Positions 26,401 through 37,435 are shown, numbered from the stretch's first letter. The stretch is DNA of 49,098 nt from Gemmataceae bacterium (GCA_022616435.1 JAKEET010000168.1:1-49098), one strand, 5' to 3'. The notes: generated from the sequence alone by a model not told the origin. Translations and numbers: made by a program.

Positions 26401-26536
26401 CAAGGTCGCCCAGATGCAGGACGATCCGCTCAACTACGGCTTGCTGCAGGACCTCAACACGAGGCCGCGGACGACGTACCTGCCGGCGATTTCGAACCCG
26501 AACCCGGCGCTGCCGGCGGAATGGAGAACGACCTGA
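23465..26536 (+). CDS. actB: Alternative Complex III iron-sulfur/molybdopterin-like subunit ActB
   Basis: A 1023-residue fusion. An N-terminal Tat signal (SRRQFLKLMAASFALAGLSG, about 57-76) is followed by a molybdopterin oxidoreductase-type domain (about 80-740) and a ferredoxin domain (about 765-1010) with CTGCGACVVACQAEN, CMHCENAPCEIVCP, CVGTRYCSNNCPYK and CTYCVQRI. These are the cysteines for four iron-sulfur clusters. In characterised ACIII the large domain has lost the molybdenum cofactor; here too it serves as scaffold (family knowledge). ActB relays electrons from the quinol site to ActA/ActE. The ATG at 23465 follows GAGGGGGTAAC. actC starts 12 bases after its stop. Confidence 0.95.
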   Translation: MSEAAEHLGLARQRLRELHGPEYWRSLDELAQNDEFQALVEREFPSWAAVWDEVHSRRQFLKLMAASFALAGLSGCGQAPREEIVPYVRQPEGVVPGRPLYYATAMPLSGYATGGLLVKSLLGRPIKVEGNPSHPGSPAAADAPAAAAFGPSDLFAQASVLTLYDPDRAQAATHLGQIRSWEQFQQALSARLQALPRDGDGLCVLTETVTSPTLVAQLEALRRRYPAARWYVHEPVSRDNARAGAIAAFGRPLEPRYHFERADVVLALEADFLNRGAGRLRSTRDFMARRGPAARVAGTMNRLYAIESMPTGTGARADHRLPLRSSQIESFAAAVAARLGVNVAGASTDVGVRPEWIAALADDLARHRGRGVVLAGENQPPLVHALAHALNMSLGNIGQTVRLLAPIEARPEQPAALADLTDRLERREVRVLVILGGNPVYTAPADVPFEAAVAHAGLAVHVSPYRDETAANCHWHIPESHYLETWGDVRAFDGTVSLIQPLIAPLYISRSILEVLAALTASHEGSGHELVRTYWQQRGLPRQDSAGFERAWRRALHDGFIEGAESVEERAALQANWAAAPGAPASSGSDQSLEVLLQPDPTVYDGRFANNGWLQELPKPLSKLTWDNAAYLSPATAVRLGLASAVEQAERANGLEIELIHQGRRLSAPVWVQPGHADGSITLDLGYGRSRAGRVGNRLGVNAYALRPAAAPWHLGGVAVRATGRRRQLATTQTHHLMENRDLVRHGTVQSPPHGPEAGHASRRMSLYPEYRYEGNKWGMTIDLSACTGCGACVVACQAENNIPVVGKDEVLRGREMHWLRVDSYYHGEPAAPQTFFQPVPCMHCENAPCEIVCPVMATVHSSDGLNDMVYNRCVGTRYCSNNCPYKVRRFNFLQYSDFETPSLQLLRNPDVTVRSRGVMEKCTYCVQRIRTVQIDAARDGDRRIRDGEVQTACQSACPARAIVFGDLNDRDAQGRPLSKVAQMQDDPLNYGLLQDLNTRPRTTYLPAISNPNPALPAEWRTT

Positions 26537-26548
26537 TTCTGGAATGCC

Positions 26549-27940
26549 ATGGATCCCGCTTCCCCCACTGCCGCCGGCGCCTCCCCCGTCATCGAACCGG
26601 GCCATTCTTTCGGCACGGTCACGGACAAGATCAGCGCCATCGTGCAGGGCCAGCCGACGTCGCGGCGCTGGTATCTCGGCTTCTTCGCGACGTTCTTCTT
26701 CGTGATGGTGCTGTTTTACACCATCGCGAACTTGCTCATGGTCGGCGTCGGCATCTGGGGCATCAATATCCCCGTGGCCTGGGGCTTCGACATCGTCAAC
26801 TTCGTCTGGTGGATCGGCATCGGCCACGCCGGCACGCTCATCTCGGCGATCTTGCTCTTGCTGCGGCAATCGTGGCGGACGAGCATCAACCGCTTCGCCG
26901 AAGCGATGACGCTGTTCGCGGTGGCGTGCGCCGGCCTGTACCCGCTGTTCCACATGGGCCGGCCGTGGTTCTTCTACTGGCTGGTGCCCTATCCGAACAC
27001 CATGGACCTGTTCCCGCAATATCGCAGCCCGCTGGTGTGGGACGTGTTCGCGGTCTCGACCTATCTGCTCGTGTCGCTGATGTTCTGGTTCATCGGCCTG
27101 ATCCCCGACCTGGCCACGCTGCGCGACCGCTCGCAGAGCCGGGTCGGCCGGGTGGTGTACGGCTTCTTCGCGATGGGCTGGCGCGGGTCGGCGCGGCACT
27201 GGCATCGTTATGAAACCGCCTACCTGCTCATGGCGGGCCTGGCGACGCCGCTGGTCGTGTCCGTGCACACGGTGGTGAGCTTCGATTTCGCGGTGGCCAC
27301 GCTGCCCGGCTGGCATGCGACCATTTTTCCGCCGTACTTCGTGGCGGGGGCCCTGTTCTCGGGCTTCGCGATGGTGCTGACCCTGGCGATCCCGATCCGC
27401 GCCATGTACGGCCTGCAGGACATGATCACGACCCGGCACCTGCAGAACATGGCAAAAATCCTGCTCGCGACCGGGCTGATCGTCGCCTACGGATACCTGA
27501 TGGAGTTCTTCATGGCCTGGTACAGCGGCAATCGCCTCGAACAGTACACGACCTTCAACCGTCTGCACGGGCCGTACCGCGTCCTGTACTGGGCGCTGAT
27601 CGTGTGCAACGTGGTGATCCCGCAGGTGCTCTGGTTCAAGCGGGCGCGGTCGAGCGTGCCGCTGCTGTTCGTGGTGGCCATGGTCGTCAATGTCGGCATG
27701 TGGCTGGAGCGGTTCATCATCGTCGTGGTGAGCCTGCACCGCGATTTCCTGCCGTCGTCCTGGGGCATGTATTATCCGACGATATTTGACTGGTCGATGT
27801 TCCTGGGGACGATCGGCTTGTTCCTGTGCTTGTTGTTGCTGTTCGTGCGTTTTCTGCCGATGATCTCGATCTTCGAAATGCGCACGATGCTCCCGGAGGC
27901 TCATGTGCAGGCCAATGAGCATAGCGCGCCGACGCCGTGA
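26549..27940 (+). CDS. actC: Alternative Complex III NrfD-like membrane subunit ActC
   Basis: A 463-residue polytopic protein of the NrfD/PsrC family with about ten membrane segments. Recognisable stretches are VWWIGIGHAGTLISAILLLL, with the conserved histidine near 92, GLYPLFHMGRPW and VSVHTVVSFDFAVATLPGWH. ActC and ActF form the quinol-binding membrane core of ACIII and may take part in proton translocation (family knowledge). The gene is 12 bases after actB; a dispersed inverted-repeat element follows it at 27952 before actD. Confidence 0.95.
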   Translation: MDPASPTAAGASPVIEPGHSFGTVTDKISAIVQGQPTSRRWYLGFFATFFFVMVLFYTIANLLMVGVGIWGINIPVAWGFDIVNFVWWIGIGHAGTLISAILLLLRQSWRTSINRFAEAMTLFAVACAGLYPLFHMGRPWFFYWLVPYPNTMDLFPQYRSPLVWDVFAVSTYLLVSLMFWFIGLIPDLATLRDRSQSRVGRVVYGFFAMGWRGSARHWHRYETAYLLMAGLATPLVVSVHTVVSFDFAVATLPGWHATIFPPYFVAGALFSGFAMVLTLAIPIRAMYGLQDMITTRHLQNMAKILLATGLIVAYGYLMEFFMAWYSGNRLEQYTTFNRLHGPYRVLYWALIVCNVVIPQVLWFKRARSSVPLLFVVAMVVNVGMWLERFIIVVVSLHRDFLPSSWGMYYPTIFDWSMFLGTIGLFLCLLLLFVRFLPMISIFEMRTMLPEAHVQANEHSAPTP

Positions 27941-27951
27941 CCGGCGCGCCA

Positions 27952-28053
27952 GTTTAGCCCCGGTTCGCAGAACGGGGCAGGCGTGTCCATGCCAGTGGAA
28001 CACGCCATCGCGCGGGATACAGTCCGCCCCGTTTCTTCGAAACGGGGCTAAAC
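27952..28053. repeat. Dispersed ~100-bp inverted-repeat element, copy C
   Basis: The ends GTTTAGCCCCGGTTCGCAGA and its reverse complement-like partner at 28024-28053 enclose GCGCGGGATAC, the same architecture and length as 16340-16442. It lies inside the actC-actD gap of the respiratory operon, 11 bases after the actC stop, without destroying a gene. Confidence 0.85.
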
Positions 28054-28070
28054 AACGGAAAGGCGGCCAC

Positions 28071-28610
28071 ATGGCGGACCGATCGGCGATGTACGGTTTG
28101 CTGGCCGAGTTTGAACGCGCCGACCAGCTTGTGGCGGCGGCGCAGCAGGTGCGCGCAGCCGGTTTCACGCGAACCGATGCCTTTTCGCCCTTCCCGATTG
28201 AAGGACTCGCAGAGGCGCTGGGGGCGCGGCACACGCGTTTGCCGCTGGTGGTGCTGATCGGCGGCCTGATCGGCTGCGTCGGCGGTTATCTGTTGCAGTA
28301 CGTGCCGTCGGCGATTGATTACCCGCTCAACGTCGGCGGCCGGCCCTTGCACAGCTGGCCGGCGTTCATCCCCGTGACGTTCGAGCTGACCATCCTGTGC
28401 GCGGCGCTGGCGGCGGTCCTTGGCATGCTGGCGTTGAACGGTCTGCCGATGCCGTACCACCCGGTGTTTCACGTGCCGCGTTTCGCACTCGCCACGCGCG
28501 ATCGCTTCTTCCTGTGTGTCGAGGCAAGCGATCCGCGGTTCGACTGGCGCGGCACGAAGGACTTTCTCCAGAGTCTGGGGGCGCGGGAAGTGACGGACGT
28601 TCCACGATAG
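28071..28610 (+). CDS. actD: Alternative Complex III subunit ActD (DUF3341)
   Basis: A 179-residue protein. It starts MADRSAMYGLLAEFERADQL, the soluble DUF3341 domain, followed by two membrane segments (about 60-80, PLVVLIGGLIGCVGGYLL, and 102-122, FELTILCAALAAVLGMLAL). It ends with a short soluble tail. DUF3341 is the ActD subunit of ACIII, which anchors the complex and has no cofactor. The ATG at 28071 sits 17 bases past a repeat element, with AAAGGCGGCCAC before it. The order actC-actD-actE is the usual one. Confidence 0.93.
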   Translation: MADRSAMYGLLAEFERADQLVAAAQQVRAAGFTRTDAFSPFPIEGLAEALGARHTRLPLVVLIGGLIGCVGGYLLQYVPSAIDYPLNVGGRPLHSWPAFIPVTFELTILCAALAAVLGMLALNGLPMPYHPVFHVPRFALATRDRFFLCVEASDPRFDWRGTKDFLQSLGAREVTDVPR

Positions 28611-28639
28611 CGATCGGCAACGCTTGAGCAGGCGCAGCC

Positions 28640-29349
28640 ATGATGATGCAACCTACCTCTGCCGCCACTCGTCACGCCGCGGTCATCGTCGTGACGCTGC
28701 TGGCCCTCGCCGGCTGCCGGCAACAGATGGCGGTGCAGCCGAGCGTACGGCCGTTGCGTCCCACGCCGTTCTTCAAGGATGGAACCTCGGCGCTCACGCC
28801 CGTCGCCGGCACGGTGGCGCGCGGGCAACTGCGCGACGACGAGCACCTGCACGAAGGCCGGCTCGACCGCCGCAAAGTCCTGGCTCAGGCCGCCGGCGCC
28901 GTGGCCGCTTCCAACCCGTTGGCGACGCCGTTCACGGGCGGCCCGGCACTGACGGCAAGCATGTTCGTTGAGTCCGCGACTCCCCACGTCGCCGAGTTTC
29001 CCCATCCGATCACGCGCGACATCCTGGAGCGCGGCCGCGTGCAGTACGGCATCTTCTGCGCGGTCTGCCACGACGCCGTCGGCACGGGTCAGGGCATGAT
29101 CGTGCGCCGCGGTTACACGCGCCCGCCGTCGTTCCATATTCCACGGCTGCGCCAGGCACGGGTTGGACATTTTTTCGAAGTGATCACCAAGGGCCACGGC
29201 GCCATGCCCGACTACGCGTCGCAGATCAACGTGGATGATCGCTGGGCCATCATCGCTTATGTGCGGGCCCTGCAGCGCAGCCAAAGCGCGGCGCTGGCGG
29301 ATGTGCCGGCCGACGCCCGCCCGCAGCTCACCGCCAAGGAGGAGACGCG

Positions 29350-29353
<4 letters not shown>
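28640..29353 (+). CDS. actE: Alternative Complex III monoheme cytochrome ActE, lipoprotein
   Basis: A 237-residue lipoprotein. Its signal ends in a lipobox, LALAGC (Cys near 28), so it is lipid-anchored outside the cytoplasmic membrane. A single heme site, CAVCH, near 138 and a distal methionine region GHGAMPDY near 187 define a monoheme cytochrome c. In ACIII, ActE and ActA form the periplasmic electron exit. Three tandem ATG codons occur at 28640. Its stop overlaps the actF start (ATGA at 29350-29353). Confidence 0.93.
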
Positions 29354-30547
<1,194 letters not shown>

Positions 30548-30555
<8 letters not shown>

Positions 30556-31033
30556 AGGGCAACACACGCCTGAGCAAGAGTCTCGAATCGCCGCCGAGCA
30601 TGAAGCGAGCGAGCATGAGACGAGCGACGTCAACATCCGCGCCATTCTGTGGTTCTTGGCGGCGCTGGCGCTCGGCGGGCTGGTGATTCAGGTGGCCATG
30701 TGGTGGCTGAAAGAGGCGCTGGTCGCGCGCGAAAAGGCCGCCAGCCCGCCGCCGCCGGCCATCGTGGAGCGCGAGGGTCTGCAGCTGCCGCGCGACGTCG
30801 GCAAGCTGCCGTCGCCGCGGCTGGAAGCCGACGACCGCCGCGAGCTCGCCGAGCTGCGCGCGTACGAGAAACGAACGCTCACGTCGTACGACTGGGTGGA
30901 TCGCGAGCGCGGCGTGGTTCGCATCCCGATCGATAGGGCGATGCAACTCATCCTCGACGAGGGCGGCCTGCCGGCGCGGCAACCCCCGGCGCAACGACCC
31001 AAGGGGGCCAGGTCAAAAGAGGGGCGACAATGA
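30548..31033 (+). CDS. Small single-pass membrane protein of the ACIII-cox cluster
   Basis: A 161-residue protein whose family I cannot name. Residues about 34-55 (ILWFLAALALGGLVIQVAMW) form the only membrane span. The N-terminal 30 residues are acidic and histidine-containing. The outer part includes YDWVDRERGVVRIPIDRAMQ near 115-134, a block seen in other small ACIII-associated proteins. Its start overlaps actF by 8 bases and its stop overlaps sco (ATGA), so it is co-translated with the complex. An assembly or accessory role is an inference from position. Confidence 0.75.
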
Positions 31034-31890
31034 TCCGCTGTGCGACGGCCCTGACGCTGCTTTTCCTGGCGCCCGTGATCGGCAGCGCGCAAATGAACCT
31101 GCGGACGGCACGGCGCGAGGTGGCCTTCGAGCAGCGGCCCGGCGCTGCCGTGCCGCTGGACGTCCGCCTGCGCGACGAATCGGGGCGCGAGGTTCGTCTG
31201 GGCGATTACTTCGGCGACAAGCCCGTCGTGCTGCTGTTCGCGTACTACCGCTGCCCCGGCCTGTGTTCGCTCGCGCTAAACGGTCTCGCCGACTGTCTGC
31301 GCGAGCTGCCGCCAACGCCTGGCCAGGACTTCGTTGTCTTGACGATCAGCTTCGATCCCGGCGACTCCGCGGAGCTGGCGGCAGCGAAGCGACAGGCGTA
31401 CCTGGAGCAATATGGGCGTCCAGGCGCCGATCAGGGCTGGCACTTTCTGACAAGCGCCGAGCGCGAAGTGGGCCGTCTCGCCGACGCCGTCGGCTTCCGC
31501 TACGCCTACGATCCCCAGACCGGCGAATACGCCCACGCCAGCGGACTGGTCGTTCTGACTCCCGAAGGCAAGGTGTCGCGCTACCTGTTCGGAGTCAACT
31601 ATCCGCCGCGCGACCTGCGGCTCGCGCTCGTGGAAGCTTCGGAAGGCAAGATCGGCACCGCCGTCGATCAAGTGCTGTTGTTCTGCCTGAGCTACGACCC
31701 GGTCACCGGCAAATACCGTCTCGCGGCCCTCACGGCAGTGCGCGCGGCGGCCGTGCTGACCGTCATCGTTCTGGGATTCGTCGTGGCACGGAGCATCATG
31801 CGCGAACGCCGCAGGCGGTTGCGGGCGGCGACATCGAGCCCGCTGACACGATCAGCCGCCGATGAACGGAGCTCCTCCGCTCATGTTTGA
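31030..31890 (+). CDS. SCO1/SenC-type copper chaperone
   Basis: A 286-residue thioredoxin-fold protein that delivers copper to the CuA site of cytochrome oxidase. The signal peptide covers about 1-20. The copper site is CPGLC near 77-81 (after LLFAYYR), and the third ligand is the histidine of EYAHASGLVVLTPEG near 177. A C-terminal membrane anchor, AAAVLTVIVLGFVVARSI, lies near 238-256; many Sco proteins have theirs at the N-terminus instead. Its ATG overlaps the previous stop. It lies directly before coxB, whose product carries the CuA site. Confidence 0.92.
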   Translation: MIRCATALTLLFLAPVIGSAQMNLRTARREVAFEQRPGAAVPLDVRLRDESGREVRLGDYFGDKPVVLLFAYYRCPGLCSLALNGLADCLRELPPTPGQDFVVLTISFDPGDSAELAAAKRQAYLEQYGRPGADQGWHFLTSAEREVGRLADAVGFRYAYDPQTGEYAHASGLVVLTPEGKVSRYLFGVNYPPRDLRLALVEASEGKIGTAVDQVLLFCLSYDPVTGKYRLAALTAVRAAAVLTVIVLGFVVARSIMRERRRRLRAATSSPLTRSAADERSSSAHV

Positions 31891-31944
31891 ATCTGTGTTC
31901 GATCTGTGTTTCATCGGTGGCTGACGAACGACTCCGAGGCATTC

Positions 31945-32937
31945 ATGGAAGCGGATTTCGAGCTCTTTCCGGCGCAGGCCTCGACGATCGCTCCCCTGGT
32001 GGACGGCGTCTTCTGGGAGCTGACGGCGGTCACGGCCTTCTTCACCGTGCTGATCGCCGTGATGATCATGGTTTTCGCGATCAAGTACCGCCGCCGCTCG
32101 CAAGAGCTGCCGCGCCGCATCGAGGGCTCGCTGCGGCTGGAGCTGTTCTGGACCATCGTGCCGCTGGTGATCGTGATGTACCTGTTCTACCATTCGACCA
32201 GCGTCTACTTCACGATGATCACGCCGCCGGCCGACGCCATGGATGTGTACGTCGTGGGCCGGCAGTGGATGTGGGCGATGCAGCACACCGGCGGCCAGCG
32301 CGAGATCAACACGCTCCACGTGCCGGTGGGCCGGCCCGTCAAGCTCACCATGACCTCCCAGGACGTGATCCACAGCTTCTTTGTGCCGGCGTTCCGCATC
32401 AAGCAAGACGTGTTGCCGGGGCGCTATACGACGCTGTGGTTCCAGGCGACGCGGACGGGGAAGTTCCACCTCTTCTGCACCGAGTACTGCGGCACCAACC
32501 ATTCGACCATGCGCGGCACGGTGCACGTCATGGAGCCGCGCGATTTCGAACTCTGGCAGGAAAGCCAGGCGGACGGCTCGCTCGCCGCGGAAGGGCGCAA
32601 GCTGTTCCTGAAGCTGCAGTGCGTCGTCTGTCACAGCGCCGATGCGCGGGCGCGCGGTCCGGTGCTCGAAGAGCTGTACCGCAAGGACGTGCCGCTGGAA
32701 GCAGGGCTTCGGGCGACCGCCGACGACAACTACCTGCGCGAATCGATCCTGAATCCGCGGGCCAAGATCGTGGCGGGATATCAACCGATCATGCCGCCGT
32801 ACGAAGGTGAAGTGACCGAGGAGCAAGTGATCCAGCTCGTGGCGTATCTGAAGACGCTAGGGCGCGGCCAGACGCCGCTGCGTGTCGAGGCGACCCAGCC
32901 GCCCGCGGCCTATCGCGCGCCCGAACCGCCGAAATGA
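31945..32937 (+). CDS. coxB: Cytochrome c oxidase subunit II with fused cytochrome c
   Basis: A 330-residue subunit II. Two membrane helices (about 28-50 and 67-88) precede the cupredoxin domain: DVYVVGRQWMWAMQH, SQDVIHSFFVPAFRIKQDV, and the CuA loop CTEYCGTNHSTM near 180-191. A C-terminal cytochrome c domain follows, with CVVCH near 226 and the ligand methionine in YQPIMPPY. Subunit II with attached cytochrome c is diagnostic of caa3-type oxidases. The ATG at 31945 has GAGG five bases upstream; the frame runs open to 31906 without a better site. A short ATCTGTG repeat block is upstream. Confidence 0.95.
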   Translation: MEADFELFPAQASTIAPLVDGVFWELTAVTAFFTVLIAVMIMVFAIKYRRRSQELPRRIEGSLRLELFWTIVPLVIVMYLFYHSTSVYFTMITPPADAMDVYVVGRQWMWAMQHTGGQREINTLHVPVGRPVKLTMTSQDVIHSFFVPAFRIKQDVLPGRYTTLWFQATRTGKFHLFCTEYCGTNHSTMRGTVHVMEPRDFELWQESQADGSLAAEGRKLFLKLQCVVCHSADARARGPVLEELYRKDVPLEAGLRATADDNYLRESILNPRAKIVAGYQPIMPPYEGEVTEEQVIQLVAYLKTLGRGQTPLRVEATQPPAAYRAPEPPK

Positions 32938-32998
32938 CGTACCGGCAACGTAGGTCCGGCGAGCCGAGCCGAAATAGGTCAGGCCAGGAGATCAGCGG

Positions 32999-34640
<1,642 letters not shown>

Positions 34641-34651
<11 letters not shown>

Positions 34652-35432
34652 AAGCGTCCATCATGATGCTCATCACGATGCTGCTCATCACGATGCCGTC
34701 GAAGGGCAGGCCGCGGCTCCCCGTTCGCCGCAGGCGGGGCATTCGGGCGCCCACCACCCCGCGCTGGCTCACCATTTCGACAGCCTCGAGCAGCAACAGG
34801 AAGCCCAGTCGCTGGGGATGTGGATTTTCCTGGCCTCGGAGCTGCTGTTCTTCGGCGGGCTGTTCACGGTGTACACCGTGGCCCGCTGGGCATATCCCGA
34901 GGCCTTCGCGTTTGCCAGCGGGCATCTCGTCCTTTGGCTGGGAACGCTCAACACCGTCGTGCTCTTGACCAGCAGCCTGACGATGGCCCTCGCGGTCCGC
35001 GCATCGCAAACGTGCGAGTTGCGGAGCTTGCGGGGCTATCTCGTGCTGACGATCGTTCTGGGCGTGGTGTTTCTCGGGATCAAGATGACCGAATACTACC
35101 TGGACTACCGCGAGCACCTCATTCCCGGCCCGATGTTCTCGCTGGCCGGTCATGAGCTGCCCGACCCGCTGCCGGGCGGGACCCGCGAGTTCACGCGCCA
35201 CGTCGAATTGTACTTCTGGATTTACTTCACGATGACCGGCCTGCACGCGCTGCACATGATCATCGGCATCGGCGTCCTGGGAGTGCTGCTGATCCTGGCG
35301 CGTGGCGGCCGGTACACGACGGGCTACTTCGCTCCGATCGAAATCGCCGGCCTGTACTGGCATTTCGTGGACATCGTGTGGATCTTCCTGTTTCCGCTCT
35401 TGTACTTGATCCACCATGGAGGGGCCGCATGA
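34641..35432 (+). CDS. coxC: Cytochrome c oxidase subunit III
   Basis: A 263-residue membrane protein with five or more helices. The family blocks are [20 protein letters not shown] near 57-76, [40 protein letters not shown] near 196-215 and [19 protein letters not shown] at the end. The N-terminus is unusually histidine-rich ([13 protein letters not shown]). The start is a TTG at 34641, within coxA, preceded by GAAGGAGGCCGAAG; no in-frame ATG lies before the conserved part. Its stop overlaps the next gene (ATGA). Confidence 0.94.
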
Positions 35433-35728
35433 TCGCGCACGCGACGCCCGTGAAGACGTATTGCCTGATCTTCGGGGGCCTGCTGCTGCTGACGGGCCTC
35501 ACGGTGGCGGCGAGCCTGGCGCCGCTCGGCGGCCTGCACACGCTGGTCGCGCTCGCCATCGCCTCCGCCAAGGCCGCCCTGGTGCTCCTCTACTTCATGC
35601 ACCTGGCCGACTCCTCACGGCTCACGTGGGTCGTGGCCCTCAGCGGCCTGCTGTGGCTGGCGATCCTGATCATTCTGACGATGTCGGACTACTTGACGCG
35701 CGAATGGTGGCGCGTCACGGATGGGTAA
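35429..35728 (+). CDS. Cytochrome c oxidase subunit IV (caa3 type)
   Basis: A 99-residue protein with three membrane segments (about 12-32, 40-60 and 68-88), including ALVLLYFMHLADSSRLTWV, the hallmark of the prokaryotic subunit IV family. It stabilises the oxidase and is not catalytic. The start ATG overlaps the coxC stop. It ends the respiratory cluster; the next gene is convergent, 72 bases away. Confidence 0.88.
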   Translation: MIAHATPVKTYCLIFGGLLLLTGLTVAASLAPLGGLHTLVALAIASAKAALVLLYFMHLADSSRLTWVVALSGLLWLAILIILTMSDYLTREWWRVTDG

Positions 35729-35800
35729 GACACTCAACAAATTTCCCTTGTCGACATCGACTAGGACGTTGCTTGGGCGAGAGGTTTCGTACGGCATGAA

Positions 35801-36478
35801 CTACTCACCAACGCCATTCGTGGCTGGACGCCTGCCGGATTCGTTCACGAACACGACGTCGCGAGGCTCCAGATTCAGACGCCGCATCACCCACGCGTGC
35901 GTCCGGTCGGAATCGACGAGATATGGACGATAGTGTGCAGCCACCGTGCGCGTCGCCGCGTCGCCCCGCGCGTCTCCGGTGATCACCAGCGGTCCTGGCA
36001 ATATGTCGCTGACCGCATGAATGCAGTTGGTGGCAACGTTCGGCCGGAACCGCCGATCGAGCATCTTGTACGCGATCGCGCCGCTTTCCAGACGTTCCTT
36101 TTGCTGAAGGGCGCGGTCGTACACTTGCTTGTTGATTTCAAACGGTCCTCGCGCCGTGGTGCGCAACCCTCGCGCCTGCGCCCAGGCCAGGCTTTCCGAC
36201 AGCGTGAAATTGCGGCCTGCCACCGGTCCTTGCAAGATCCTGATCGAACCGTTCGCCGGCAGCCAGCTGATGGTTGCCGTTTCCGACGTTTCATCCGGAC
36301 CGCCGTTCGGCGAACCCTCCGCCGCATTGATTCTCAGGAATGTGGCAAAGGTATGCGACTGCGGCGCTTGGTTGTTCGAGTTCTGCGACGCAAAGAAGAC
36401 TACGTAAAAGCGCTCTTCCGACCGCGCCGCCGGGATGGACGCCAAGCAACATACCAACGTCAAGATGGCTTTTCTCAT
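35801..36478 (-). CDS. Secreted protein of unknown function
   Basis: A 225-residue exported protein that I do not recognise by family. A signal peptide covers about 1-20 (MRKAILTLVCCLASIPAARS). The mature part starts ERFYVVFFASQNSNNQAPQS, followed by TFATFLRINA, TISWLPANGSIRILQGP and NVATNCIHAVSDILPG. Two conserved-looking cysteines and histidines (CIHAV, THAWVMRRL) might point to a papain-like or amidase fold, but this is only a guess. The ATG at 36478 is preceded by TTGAGGCGCTTGCC. Convergent with the cox cluster. Confidence 0.7.
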   Translation of the reverse strand: MRKAILTLVCCLASIPAARSEERFYVVFFASQNSNNQAPQSHTFATFLRINAAEGSPNGGPDETSETATISWLPANGSIRILQGPVAGRNFTLSESLAWAQARGLRTTARGPFEINKQVYDRALQQKERLESGAIAYKMLDRRFRPNVATNCIHAVSDILPGPLVITGDARGDAATRTVAAHYRPYLVDSDRTHAWVMRRLNLEPRDVVFVNESGRRPATNGVGE

Positions 36479-36659
36479 GGCAAGCGCCTCAAGAGAACAG
36501 GCGCCGGTTCACACCTCAACAACATGTCGCAAACGAGATGCCGCGATGCGCGGTTCTTCGGGGCGAGCTGATGTGTGCCATTTCTGGCGTGAATCGATGT
36601 GATTCGGCAGCGGGCTGCCCGTCAACGAGAAGAGGAAGTAGCGCCGGGAGCCGCCAATC

Positions 36660-36681
36660 AATATCCTCGGCAGGAGTCGAA
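36660..36681 (-). other. tRNA 3'-end fragment, possible attachment site
   Basis: Bases 36661-36681 match the 3' end of the tRNA-Arg gene at 46976-46996 (ATATCCTCGGCAGGA, one mismatch, then TCGAA): acceptor strand, T-stem and most of the T-loop, in the same orientation. The rest of a tRNA is absent and the T-stem partner is not complementary. It is either a decayed tRNA or the duplicated end left by site-specific integration. Otherwise the 36479-36830 gap holds only a small hairpin (GTAGCC/GGCTAC, 36705-36721) and the promoter below. Confidence 0.45.
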
Positions 36682-36817
36682 TTCTCCCGAAAGACTGGAC
36701 ACCCGTAGCCTTGTTGGCTACTCGAAGTCGCCGCGGTCAATGTGACGTCAATGTGACTGAAGCGCGCACGATCCGACCGCTTAAGCATCGACAATACTCA
36801 CTTTCAAATAGCTGGTG

Positions 36818-36823
36818 TATACT
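36818..36823 (+). promoter_or_regulatory. -10-like TATACT immediately before the ECF sigma gene
   Basis: TATACT ends 7 bases before the ATG at 36831, so transcription from it would start at or next to the start codon, giving a leaderless mRNA. This agrees with the lack of a Shine-Dalgarno. A good -35 hexamer at the right spacing is not evident. Confidence 0.4.
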
Positions 36824-36830
36824 CAGCAGT

Positions 36831-37385
36831 ATGTCCGAGGTCACGCGCATCTTGTCGGCATTCGAGCAAGGCGACCCGACCGCGGCCGAACAACTGCTGC
36901 CGCTGGTCTACGACGAATTGCGCCAGCTAGCGGCCCAAAGGATGGCGCACGAGACGCCGGGGCAGACGATTCAACCCACCGCCCTGGTCCACGAGGCTTA
37001 CCTGCGGCTGGTCGGCGCGGAGGAGGGGCAACACTGGGACAGCCGAGGCCACTTCTTCGCGGCCGCGGCCGAGGCGATGCGCCGCATCCTCGTCGATAAC
37101 GCTCGCCGCAAGAACGCCGTCAAGCGCGGCGGCGGCGTCCGGCGCGTGCCCCTGGAAGAGTTCCACCGCGTGGCCGAATCGCCAGAGGACTTGCTGGACC
37201 TGGACGACACCTTGACCCGGTTCGCCGCGGAGGAGCCGGACAAGGCCCGCCTGGTTCAACTGCGTTTCTTCGCCGGCCTATCCACGCCGGACGCCGCCGC
37301 TGCCCTCGGCATTTCCGTCGCCACCGCCGAGCGCTGGTGGACGTACGCCCGCACCTGGCTTTACAGCGAACTTGCAGGGCGATGA
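36831..37385 (+). CDS. ECF-type RNA polymerase sigma factor
   Basis: A 184-residue sigma-70-related factor of the TIGR02999 kind. Region 2 spans about 18-90: AEQLLPLVYDELRQLAAQRM, QPTALVHEAYLRLVG, RGHFFAAAAEAMRRILVD. Region 4 spans about 125-180 with the helix-turn-helix LSTPDAAAALGISVATAERWW. These factors are abundant in planctomycetes next to Ser/Thr kinases and are thought to be controlled by them, not by an anti-sigma factor. The start at 36831 (MSEVTRIL) has no ribosome site but a -10-like box is close. The kinase gene begins 55 bases after its stop on the same strand. Confidence 0.93.
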   Translation: MSEVTRILSAFEQGDPTAAEQLLPLVYDELRQLAAQRMAHETPGQTIQPTALVHEAYLRLVGAEEGQHWDSRGHFFAAAAEAMRRILVDNARRKNAVKRGGGVRRVPLEEFHRVAESPEDLLDLDDTLTRFAAEEPDKARLVQLRFFAGLSTPDAAAALGISVATAERWWTYARTWLYSELAGR

Positions 37386-37398
37386 AGCAACCCCTTCC

Positions 37399-37435
37399 GA
37401 TCCGTGAGGGGGATCGGCGCGGATTTTCGCATTGA
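37399..37435 (+). promoter_or_regulatory. Conserved CCGTGAGGGGG ... CGCATTGA motif, copy 1
   Basis: GATCCGTGAGGGGG, then a GC-rich spacer with GGCGC and GATT, then CGCATTGA, lies in the gap between sigma and kinase genes, ending six bases before the kinase ATG. The same elements in the same order and nearly the same spacing recur at 41972-42010. It may be a promoter for the neighbouring sigma factor or an mRNA element. No function is shown by the sequence alone. Confidence 0.5.

Noticed and set aside
25328..28234. A 968-codon open frame antisense to actB-actC-actD
   Set aside because: Composition rich in His, Arg and Asp repeats is what the reverse of hydrophobic GC-rich genes gives; the opposite strand holds clear ACIII subunits.
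36831..37385. Anti-sigma factor gene beside the ECF factor
   Set aside because: No zinc-binding or membrane anti-sigma gene is adjacent; the neighbour is a kinase, which fits the kinase-linked ECF type.
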